This document shows, in pieces, positions 55,761 through 64,000 of a DNA stretch of 64,000 bases (positions are counted from its first letter, which is position 1; every line of letters starts with the position of its first letter). The notes below the pieces were generated by a model. It was not told the DNA's origin, did no database searches, and saw nothing but the letters and a program-made list of their open reading frames with translations. The DNA is from Siphonodentalium dalli (taxonomy: Eukaryota; Mollusca; Scaphopoda; Gadilida; Siphonodentaliidae). The position numbers and the translations under genes were made by a program. Where the stretch lies: contig CP136064.1 of assembly GCA_032622095.1 (NCBI GenBank), forward strand, positions 195,705,948 through 195,769,947, in the 5' to 3' direction.

Positions 55761-57602
55761 TATATAGGATGGATTCTCACCTAACTGAAAAGAGAGTAAG
55801 TTACACAAACTTTGCTTTTCCACGTCATAGAATCATGGCATATTAATATGTAGGGGCATAGAACACTCTAAACTGTTGCATGTCACCTTTAAGAGTTTCT
55901 TTCTATTATTTCATGTATTAATTTCACTATCATCGAGATGTACAAAGCTTGTGTATTATACAATGTACACCAGTTCTAATTGAAATTACACTCTTGAACA
56001 AGCTATGCATTACAGAGTCTAAAGAAACTATCTGGAAATTCCATTACCGCCAAGAATCTTTATGTTAGTGTCAGTCAATCACAACACTTAAAGTGATGAA
56101 GCCAATCAGTCGATTGATGATATTCAGGGAACTCCCAGAGTTTCTCGACACATAGCTAAAATAGCATAATAAATCTCTTGTCATATCTGGTCACATTGAT
56201 AATTTCACAGTTAGCACCCGTTTTCTTATCCGCCAAAACGAAAGTGACAGGAGATAACATTCATAAAACATTCATAAAACTGTGCGCTTTGATGTCATAT
56301 GGCAAGAATTTCATGCTTGAGGTAAGAATAATATTTTCCATCATGACCTGGCATGTGCGATGGAAAGATCTCAACCCGAGGGGTCAGATATTGCGGCCAA
56401 ACACAAGGCATCCAGACCAAATATCTGACCCTGAAGATGACTTTTTTCTATGCCCATATCCCGACCCAAGTCATGATGGATTATTTTTCTCCCAAATCAA
56501 GAGCCTCATACAAGCTAGGTTAATAGGTTTGAGTGAAATATACATGTCTCATGCAAACGACATGGCTATGTTATCATTGGTCTAGACATGAATTCTGAGA
56601 AACCTGGTATGAATTTCTGAGAAATGCGTGTATTGATGTGAACTGAGTTTGCCAAGAGAAATGTCCTTACCATGGAAAGTTGAACATGTTTCTGGTTATT
56701 TGACAGAAAAAATTAATGTTTTGAAGTGTTTGACAATTTGTTGCTACAATAACATTTTTCAAAAGTCTACCCACTTCGTTAATTAGGTGATTGACATTTT
56801 CTTTGACTGCATATAAGACATCAGTCCTTCCCACGAGGAAAACACAGCGAGAGCATTTATTTGCTCCCGTAATTCAGAAGATGGGTGTAATATTGCACCC
56901 ATACTATAATTGTAAGTTGGGTTTTTCTAAAACAAAAAGTCATTGTGGAATAGACCTATGTCTAGTTACACTTTAATATGCCATTGTTGAACTGAGTTGG
57001 TAAAGGATCTAATTAAACTTTCAAACAGTTCACTATTGACCCAACAATTACAGTCTCCATTAGTATTTTGAGATGAGGGATGGTGTGAATTTTAGCACCC
57101 GTCATTTGAAAATTATGAGTGCGTATAGGTGCGAGTGCAATCACTCCCATCTCCTGGGAAGGACTGAGACATGAGGTGTTTTTTGCTTCAAGTGGACTAC
57201 ATATTGTCAAAATTATATAAAACAAATTTTGTTTTGCTTAGCCACGTGCATGAGCCGAGGCAATTCTGCTCGACTGAAATGGTATGAAATAGACAATAAT
57301 ACTATTTCTGATGCCATGCACTTGGTGTCTCGAAGCTCTTAATAAGTAATATGGGAGAGTGGCTCCGCCCAGTTGTGACGAGGGATACTAATATTACCAT
57401 GCCCGCAATGTTTACTGGGTTGAAGACAGAAATGTCTGAAGGGTGCTTCCATCTGTTTTTTATTGGTTAAAACTTTATAATATTTCAGACATGTCTATAT
57501 TCTTTGGAATTATTTATAGAGTGCTGTGTAGTCCACAAGCTAAAACACACAAACAAATATATTATTATTATAGTTCTAACAGAAGGGCATGGAACAAATT
57601 AT
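55761..57602. repeat. 1842-bp tandem duplication, unit 1
   Basis: From TATATAGGATGGATTCTCAC to CATGGAACAAATTATATATA. Repeated head-to-tail by 57603-59444 with an offset of 1842-1843 throughout. I counted roughly 20 differences by eye, so about 99 percent identity: a recent event. The junction falls on TATATATAGG. Confidence 0.95.
56178..56585 (+). pseudogene. 135-codon frame of unknown origin, broken in the second unit
   Basis: The frame starts MSYLVTLIISQLAPVFLSAK and contains GDNIHKTFIKLCAL, DLNPRGQILRPNTRHPD and YPDPSHDGLFFSQIKSL. The order (hydrophobic strand ending near LAP, N-x-x-x-x-x-L-C, then D-G-L-x-F-S before a C-terminal helix) vaguely recalls SGNH-hydrolase-like segments encoded by some invertebrate retroelements (DGVHLS motif), but this is weak. 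In unit 2 the same frame stops at 58203 because CGA became TGA, then resumes at 58233. Loss in one copy without other decay suggests it is not under selection. Confidence 0.3.
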
Positions 57603-59444
57603 ATATAGGATGGATTCTCACCTAACTGAAAAGAGAGTAAGTTACACAAACTTCGCATTTCCACGTCGTAGGATCATGGCATATTAATATGTAGGGGCAT
57701 AGAACAATCTAAACTGTTGCATGTCACCTTTAAGAGTTTCTTTCTATTATTTCATGTATTAATTTCACTATCATCGAGATGTACAAAGCTTGTGTATTAT
57801 ACAATGTACACCAGTTCTAATTGAAATTACACTCTTTGAACAAGCTTTGCATTACAGAGTCTAAAGAAAATATCTGGAAATTCCATTACCGCCAAGAATC
57901 TTTATGTTAGTGTCAGTCAATCACAACACTTAAAGTGATGAAGCCAATCAGTCGATTGATGATATTCAGGGAACTCCCAGAGTTTCTCGACACATAGCTA
58001 AAATAGCATAATAAATCTCTTGTCATATCTGGTCACATTGATAATTTCACAGTTAGCACCCGTTTTCTTATCCGCCAAAACGAAAGTGACAGGAGATAAC
58101 ATTCATAAAACATTCATAAAACTGTGCGCTTTGATGTCATATGGCAGGAATTTCATGCTTGAGGTAAGAATAATATTTTCCATCATGACCTGGCATGTGT
58201 GATGGAAAGATCTCAACCCGAGGGGTCAGATATTGCGGCCAAACACAAGGCGTCCAGACCAAATATCTGACCCTGAAGATGACTTTTTTCTATGCCCATA
58301 TCCCGACCCAAGTCATGATGGATTATTTTTCTCCCAAATCAAGAGCCTCATACAAGCTAGGTTAATAGGTTTGAGTGAAATATACATGTCTCATGCAAAC
58401 GACATGGCTATGTTATCATTGGTCTAGACATGAATTCTGAGAAACCTGGTATGAATTTCTGAGAAATGCGTGTATTGATATGAACTGGGTTTGCCAAGAG
58501 AAATGTCCTTACCATTGAAAGTTGAACATGTTTCTGGTTATTTGACAGAAAAAATTAATGTTTTGAAGTGTTTGACAATTTGTTGCTACAATAACATTTT
58601 TCAAAAGTCTACCCACTTCGTTAATTAGGTGATTGACATTTTCTTTGACTGCATATAAGACATCAGTCCTTCCCACGAGGAAAACACAGCGAGAGCATTT
58701 ATTTGCTCCCGTAATTCAGAAGATGGGTGTAATATTGCACCCATACTATAATTGTAAGTTGGGTTTTTCTAAAACAAAAAGTCATTGTGGAATAGACCTA
58801 TGTCTAGTTACACTTTAATATGCCATTGTTGAACTGAGTTGGTAAAGGATCTAATTAAACTTTCAAACAGTTCACTATTGACCCAACAATTACAGTCTCC
58901 ATTAGTATTTTGAGATGAGGGATGGGTGTGAATTTTAGCACCCGTCATTTGAAAATTATGAGTGCGTATAGGTGCGAGTGCAATCACTCCCATCTCCTGG
59001 GAAGGACTGAGACATGAGGTGTTTTTTGCTTCAAGTGGACTACATATTGTCAAAATTATATAAAACAAATTTTTTTTTGCTTAGCCACGTGCATGAGCCG
59101 AGGCAATTCTGCTCGACTGAAACGGTATGAAATAGACAATAATACTATTTCTGATGCCATGCACTTGGTGTCTCGAAGCTCTTAATAAGTAATATGGGAG
59201 AGTGGCTCTGCCCAGTTGTGACGAGGGATACTAATATTACCATGCCCGCAATGTTTACTGGGTTGAAGACAGAAATGTCTGAAGGGTGCTTCCATCTGTT
59301 TGTTATTGGTTAAAACTTTATAATATTTCGGACATGTCTATATTCTTTGGAATTATTTATAGAGTGCTGTGTAGTCCACAAGCTAAAACACACAAACAAA
59401 TATATTATTATTATAGTTCTAACAGAAGGGCATGGAACAAATTT
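57603..59444. repeat. 1842-bp tandem duplication, unit 2
   Basis: Second unit; ends at CATGGAACAAATTTCATAT where unit 1 joins unit 2. Differences from unit 1 are mostly transitions (for example C to T at 58202) plus single-base changes in homopolymers. Confidence 0.95.
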
Positions 59445-59789
59445 CATATAAATGATAGACCCATTAGTGCAAGCTCCCATTAGTACAGTGTTACATGGAA
59501 TGAACATACATAGATGCATAAATAATTTTATTGCAAAATCTAGTGAACATTTCTGAGAACATTAAAGACCTTCATTTCTCTTATTATTCATGGTAAGAAA
59601 CATGGTGTTGTAATTAAATCAAGCTGAAACCATAAATGCTCTGAACTATGTTTTTATTATTTTTGGATTTTTTAAATAAATAATTAAATTGTTATCTCCA
59701 TTGTTATTTGATCCACATGTGCAAATCAATCTATACATTTAAAGGTTCTTTTTGGCTTAGAATGGGCTCAACCATCCTTTCTTCTCCAT
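59445..59789. other. No recognisable feature
   Basis: AT-rich stretch after the duplication; nothing recognised. Confidence 0.4.
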
Positions 59790-60415
59790 GGAGGTAACAT
59801 CTTTGTGCTCTGTCACTCTTGGAGGGTACTTTGTGCACCAAGAGTGCCATCACCCGAGATTGTTCATGTTACCTCTCTTGAGTGATAGGTTGCCTCCCCG
59901 GGGAGGGAACATCCTAATGCTCAACTGATGCAACTGGGTGCGTAAATTTGCACACCAAGAGTGTCAGAGTGGCTCTCCAAAAACTGCAAGGGTGCCTCTC
60001 CTGGGAGGTAAAATATGAACTCTCCTTGGGGGTTGGCTAAAGTGCATCCCGGAGTGGCTCTCCAAAAACTGCAAGGTTGCCTCTCCGGGAGGTAAAATAT
60101 GAACCCTCCTTCGGGGGGTGCATAAACTACCTCCCGGAGGGGCACTATTTCACCATCTCTCCAAAAGGGGTAGATTATAACCTCTCCATGGGGGGTAGTC
60201 TTTGCCCCTCCTGAGTGATTACGTATATCTCCCACTGAGTGACAAATTGTGCTTCGACGGGGATGAACTTGGGTCACATGAGGGACAAATTGTTCCTCGG
60301 CTCCTATCACCCCAACGGAGAAGCAATTTAGCCTTTTGGATAGTAGGTGAAATAGTGCACCTCAAGAGATGCAAATATTGCCCCTCCGAGGAGCAATATT
60401 GCCTCCCCATTATTT
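59790..60415. repeat. Array of degenerate ~27-bp micro-hairpin units
   Basis: About two dozen units, each a small dyad of the form CCTCC-(1-4 bases)-GGAGG followed by an AT-rich spacer such as TAAAATATGA, CATAAACTA or CAAATATTG. Clear examples: GCCTCCCCGGGGAGGGAAC (59890), CTCTCCTGGGAGGTAAAA (59997), CCTCTCCGGGAGGTAAAA (60081), CTACCTCCCGGAGGGGCA (60127), GCCCCTCCGAGGAGCAATAT (60379). Spacing is roughly regular, sequence is not, and toward the right the dyads weaken. Frames across it are shadows. Not a CRISPR: spacers are similar, repeats are not identical. Confidence 0.75.
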
Positions 60416-60679
60416 AGAGTGTGAGATCATGTTATTAATTAAATATGACAGAACACATGTGGTGATCGTGACACCATCTGTAAAAACCTTAAATTTTTAA
60501 CGCCCCAGAAGATTATGTTATTTTTGGAAAAGCTCTGCCCTTTGGTAGATAAGGTTTCTAGAGTTGGAATATGAATCATGATACTCGTTTCTGGATAAAT
60601 ATTTTAATTTCTCAATTTTTTTCATAAGAGAAATAGAACAAACTGAAGTACCGATTGGATCAATATTGACAGTAGACGA
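60416..60679. other. No recognisable feature
   Basis: AT-rich; nothing recognised. Confidence 0.4.
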
Positions 60680-61231
60680 AGTCTTCTGGCTCCACAACAG
60701 CTTGGGATATTGGTTGTGTTGACGCTGTTTTTGGACCGAGTCCTATCCCGTTACTCTTCTATAATGAACTTTACGCCCGGAATATTATATTGCTTGTATG
60801 TCTTCGGATTAAGTATTATGGAAGCTTCGCATATATGAATATAGAGGGCAGCCTTTCGCAAGCATGATGATATCAAACAGGCATATATAAATGTCCAAGC
60901 AACGAGATTTATAAGTAAAGCCCTGTTTTCCAGAGAATTTAGATTTCTCGCGCTATCAGACAGTGCATGTAAACAATACATTAAACGATCGTATCATCAC
61001 TATAAATATATCTATCACGGTAAATGATATATCAGTTTGAAGACATTAATCGCAGATATGTCAGATGAATAATCACATTCATGGGTTCAAGTGAATGCCC
61101 ATGCGTCAGCTGTACATATAGTACGTCTTTTGAATGAACGTCCGTTGTAGAATTACAACGAGGCGGGACTCGGTCCAAAAATATCATCATCCCAACCGAT
61201 AACTCAAGCTGATGTGGACCGAGAGGACTTG
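60680..61231. mobile_element. Inverted-repeat element, ~550 bp
   Basis: Left arm GAAGTCTTCTGGCTCCACAA...TTTTTGGACCGAGTCC faces right arm GGACTCGGTCCAAAAATATC...GTGGACCGAGAGGACTT, about 90 bases each with about 20 percent mismatches. GATCAATATTGACA just left and GATCTATATTGACA just right form a ~14-base direct repeat with one mismatch, a possible long target duplication. The minus frame 60751-60981 inside is unrecognised. Confidence 0.6.
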
Positions 61232-61560
61232 ATCTATATTGACATAAGTATGTAATAGGAACAGGGAGTTGTATTTCATGGCTTTAGTTCAACAATATGT
61301 GCCACAATATCAAATATACTTCTTGAACCGTGTTATAACTCCTATTTAAAAAAAACGACTAAATTGTGACCATCAAGCGGATATCTGTTTACATTTCAAA
61401 CTGTTAGTGTTGGTCGTTAGATGCTTCATGGGATATTAAAAATTAATTTCTCTACTCTATAACTATGTCTAGAAAAATTTACTGATGCCTATAAAATACA
61501 TGCATTGCACATTATTTGTAAATATTATATACATCGCTATATAATCCCACTCTATTCCAG
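61232..61560. other. Presumed intron end; R3-like tail words
   Basis: ATGCCTATAAAATACATGCA at about 61485 resembles the tail of repeat R3. The pyrimidine-rich CCCACTCTATTCCAG at 61546-61560 is the acceptor of the next exon. Confidence 0.5.
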
Positions 61561-61801
61561 GGACGGATTAATCAACTGGATGAGGCGGCAGTAAGAGATT
61601 TGTGTTTGCGGATGGCCATCGCTCATCTAGCACTCATCTTTCATGTGGTAGATGGGACCAGGTTCCTCGAAGTTTACCAACCACCTGAGGGAACAACAGC
61701 ACCTATGGTGTAATTGCACTAAGTACATAGAGCTACCATTGGATAAAGAACGCTTGTGCTGTGGCGCAACATCCGCAGCTGATCGCATATCATTATCTCC
61801 A
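61561..61801 (+). pseudogene. P2X7 C-terminal-like zinc-domain exon with one-base frameshift
   Basis: Acceptor CTATTCCAG and donor GTAAGT (61802) bound a 241-base exon. The first 48 codons read GRINQLDEAAVRDLCLRMA, then HLALIFHVVDG and PPEGTTAP, the helical region that precedes the zinc motif in invertebrate P2X7-domain proteins. At 61705 one extra base shifts the frame; from 61706 the next frame gives WCNCTKYIELPLDKERLCCG, matching W-C-x-C-x-x-C-x-x-(M/L)-P-x(3)-E-x-x-C-C-G except that the third Cys is Tyr. Without the extra base the exon is 240 bases and phase 0 at both ends. In vertebrate P2X7 this domain is the cytoplasmic ballast that binds zinc and guanine nucleotides; the role of stand-alone versions is unknown. 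Frameshift plus lost Cys suggests decay, though sequencing error or a polymorphic allele is possible. Confidence 0.7.
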
Positions 61802-61807
61802 GTAAGT

Positions 61808-62272
61808 CAATTGATATACCGTATATATAAAGTCAGAAGTTTTCAAATAGGTGGCTGAATGAATTTCCATCCCATCATAGTGAAATAAATAAACTTTTCC
61901 AAGTTTGGTACTCTCGGTTGCCTAATAATAGTGTCAGCACGATTATTAATTTGGAGAAATTCCCAACGATCACTATTATTTGGGGATTGAGATAGAGAGC
62001 GAAATTGCCATCACTTTTATTAATTTCAGACTAAATCCCCACCATCATGAATATTAGGCACCTGAGTTATAGCTATTTATTATTTGCTCCATAGTGGTTT
62101 ATCGGAAAAATTGGCAATTTAATAAATTTTGATATCCCCATGCAGGGGGAAGTAGAAGTTCACTTTCACACTCGCTCACGTGTGGGACCGATTCACTTCT
62201 GTGTACCAATGCGCTACCAGAATATTTCATAATTATCGCGAATCAGTAATGTTATCTTTTACTGTTATTTAA
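61808..62272. other. No recognisable feature
   Basis: Would be intron following the zinc-domain exon. No next exon (a Y-R-x-x-A-Y-R-type segment) was found before the window ends. Confidence 0.4.
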
Positions 62273-62428
62273 GAAATAACTCTTGTTTCGATTAAGGTTA
62301 TGCAGTTATAACCTAAAAGTTCGAAGATAAATTCTATAACGCGCGTAGCGCAGTTATAAAAAAATTATCTTCATGCTTTTCGGTATTAACTGATAACCTT
62401 AATCGAAACAAGAGTTATTTCTTATAAT
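62273..62428. repeat. Hairpin element, ~155 bp
   Basis: AGAAATAACTCTTGTTTCGATTAAGGTTAT pairs (two halves) with ATAACCTTAATCGAAACAAG and AGTTATTTCTTA. Inward pairing is looser, to a centre AACGCGCGTAGCGCAGTT. The outer 30 bases are perfect, implying recent origin. Confidence 0.85.
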
Positions 62429-62724
62429 TTAATCCGTCATTTCACAAAAGAACAACAAAAAGTAGAAGTTAGAAGTGTTACAACTAGCGGTTTTTGGAAG
62501 ATACGGGTGGCTGACCTACACCCCAACCGTGACAACTAAACCCCAGTTTCAGGTTCGTTGTTGCATGAATTAGGGCTGATACATTAACTGAGAACACATT
62601 GTTAAATATATGTAACTTTATATGTATATCTTATTCAAATCGGGATATAACAATCAACTAATCAATATATATCATGGTATAGTCTGAAACCACTGCTTTG
62701 AAGTACAAATTATGGCTATATAGG
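62429..62724. other. No recognisable feature
   Basis: AT-rich; nothing recognised. Confidence 0.4.
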
Positions 62725-62935
62725 TCGATAAACAGCAAAATAACCGATTCGTGAACAAGCAAACAGGAAATTACCGATTCGTGAATAAGTAAACATGAAA
62801 TTACCGATTCGTGAACAAGCAAACATGAAATTACCGATTCGTGAATACGGAAACGGGCAATTACTTATTCGTGAATAAGTAAACGGAAATTATGTATCCC
62901 TCTATAAGAAACCAGGAAATTACTGATTCGTTGAT
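62725..62935. repeat. 31-bp minisatellite
   Basis: About six units of AATTACCGATTCGTGAA followed by (C/T)AAG(C/T)AAACA(T/G)G. The first four are near identical, the last two degenerate. Confidence 0.85.
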
Positions 62936-63579
62936 AATACTTATCAGACCATTGAATGCATAACTATTTCATAAGTCTCAGTTATGAGTAATAAGTTTGC
63001 CGGGACAGTAAATTCTTATACCTGACAGTAGGGCTGATGTTTTCCCCAGGCCTGGTAAAAGCAACTGAACACCGACTGTGTGAGTGAGTAGATGGGCTCG
63101 AAGCGCCCGGGATGGTCGAAAAGATCGAGTGATCTTCTCCTTCACCCCAAACACCGACTGAACCCAGAACGTTAGCTTATATAGCCAGAAATGGGAGACA
63201 ATCAAGCATCCATTGGTTAGTTTTCAACATGCGAGCATCCCCAGCCTATCAGAATCAGATTCGTCCAGGATAGAGTTACTTCCCATGTCGAAAATGTACA
63301 GACCAATCAGAATGCTCGATTCATCTCACATTTAGGCCCCAAGGCACACCAAAATGGTGGAGAATTTAAACTGGATATTTTACATGAATAATTACCAATA
63401 TTGAAAATATAAGAGACAGTTAATGAATACAATTAAATTTACCAGAAAAGGCACATATGGAATAAGGTAAACCTATACCACATGATGCCCAACTTAGAAT
63501 AGTATTATTGTAAAGTTACTGACGAAATGCACGGAAATAGGAGAGTCCATATAGTGTAGCGGAAACTGATAGTCGCTAC
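62936..63579. other. No recognisable feature
   Basis: Minus frame 62978-63205 unsupported. CACCGACTG occurs twice (63071, 63151) around a GATGGTCGAAAAGATCGAGTG palindromic stretch. Confidence 0.4.
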
Positions 63580-63972
63580 AGAAGTATAACGAGCGTTCAC
63601 ATAAATCATAACAAAATCAATCACTCAATTTATTATGTTTATTATAATGCAATTATTTTGCCCGCCAGGGCGTCTTGATTGTCAATTGAAATATATTATA
63701 TTCTATTCTATTCATATTAGAACTTAGAACAATTGCCCATTTATGTTTATTGTATACCAATTACTATGTCATTCATTAACATATTCTTGTTTCTTCGAAA
63801 TGACTTTCGTGACAGAAACGGTGACGTCCATGCAGATGAACGATATACACTCTAATACATGTCCGTTAGTCCCCGTTGAACAATCGCAAATAATACAAGT
63901 GATGCACACGCGCAGACCAATCACAACTGAAACCTGAACTTGAACTTTGAATCAGCCATCCTCTTCCTCAAT
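63580..63972. repeat. Dispersed repeat family R2, copy 2
   Basis: Matches 3625-4042 in the same orientation with scattered changes and a ~25-base deletion around 63855. Ends in CATCCTCTTCCTCAAT, then the (ATT)n run to the end of the window (63971-64000). Confidence 0.8.
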
Positions 63973-64000
63973 TATTATTGTTTACTATTATTATTATTAT

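Noticed and set aside
59790-60415. Possible CRISPR array
   Set aside because: Units are not identical repeats with unique spacers, there are no cas genes, and the host is eukaryotic.
60751-60981. 76-codon minus-strand frame with hydrophobic middle
   Set aside because: Lies inside an inverted-repeat element; no recognised family, no splice sites; hydrophobicity is expected from AT-rich codons.

Overview
The window looks like an intron-rich, AT-rich, repeat-saturated piece of a marine invertebrate nuclear genome. A lophotrochozoan, most likely a bivalve mollusc, fits best. Grounds: no bacterial-style gene packing, coding only as short exons with GT/AG borders, abundant TACATGTA-type words, and several dispersed motifs I associate with mollusc genomes (the TTTTAGCTCACCTGAGACAAAG module near 51.3 and 51.9 kb, the GACCTTGACCTTCAAAAT module near 42 kb, GTTATGGCCCTTTG words near 43 kb). 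The species cannot be named from sequence alone. Nearly all of the longer open frames are shadows in repeats.

Coding signal. (1) Three + strand phase-0 exon candidates at 7513-7677, 38559-38642 and 61561-61801 read in order as an acidic N terminus with a PYLHEP motif, an acidic Ser-rich linker, and a P2X7 C-terminal-like zinc domain. The last exon carries a one-base frameshift and a lost cysteine. If they form one gene, it spans more than 54 kb and most of the window is its introns. (2) A minus-strand cytosolic-sulfotransferase exon lies at 13716-13959, with a probable frameshift. (3) A clean first coding exon lies at 27645-27726 (good start context, GTAAGT donor). (4) Retroelement remains: a BEL/Pao gag-protease fragment (24882-25712) abutting a LINE tail (25735-25912), and a LINE ORF2 C terminus with its 3' tail (about 35153-36107).

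Repeats by region. 0-5 kb: dispersed repeats and a TTAA-flanked MITE. 6.1-7.3 kb: a long fold-back element just upstream of exon 1. 9-12.6 kb: MITEs nested in palindromes. 15-20.9 kb: a structured 115-bp duplication, a degenerate satellite, a 93-bp higher-order minisatellite and a 1.2-kb inverted-repeat element. 21-22.6 kb: a G-tract-ended insertion inside an older repeat, with target duplication and empty site both visible. 24-26.3 kb: rearranged LTR-element debris plus a piggyBac-like MITE. 29.9-30.8 kb: a hAT-like element. 32.2-37.9 kb: a 163-bp tandem array, then a 4.6-kb element whose inverted arms are themselves tandem arrays of a palindrome-rich ~170-bp unit around a LINE. 40.4-44.1 kb: two inverted copies with hairpin ends around further repeats. 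41.4-51 kb: a triplicated segment split by insertions. 46.1-47.4 kb: a second hAT-like element. 51-52.8 kb: nested mollusc-type repeats. 53.4-53.8 kb: a tRNA-derived SINE candidate. 55.8-59.4 kb: a recent 1.84-kb tandem duplication. 59.8-60.4 kb: an array of degenerate micro-hairpins. 62.7-62.9 kb: a 31-bp minisatellite.

Three TTAA-flanked MITE families (starting AGATGGATTATCTC, AGGTACTC and CCCTTTACCC) coexist here, which suggests repeated activity of TTAA-targeting transposases. No tRNA or rRNA gene, CRISPR locus or intact transposase was found. All identifications are by eye; boundaries of repeats are approximate unless exact flanks are given.
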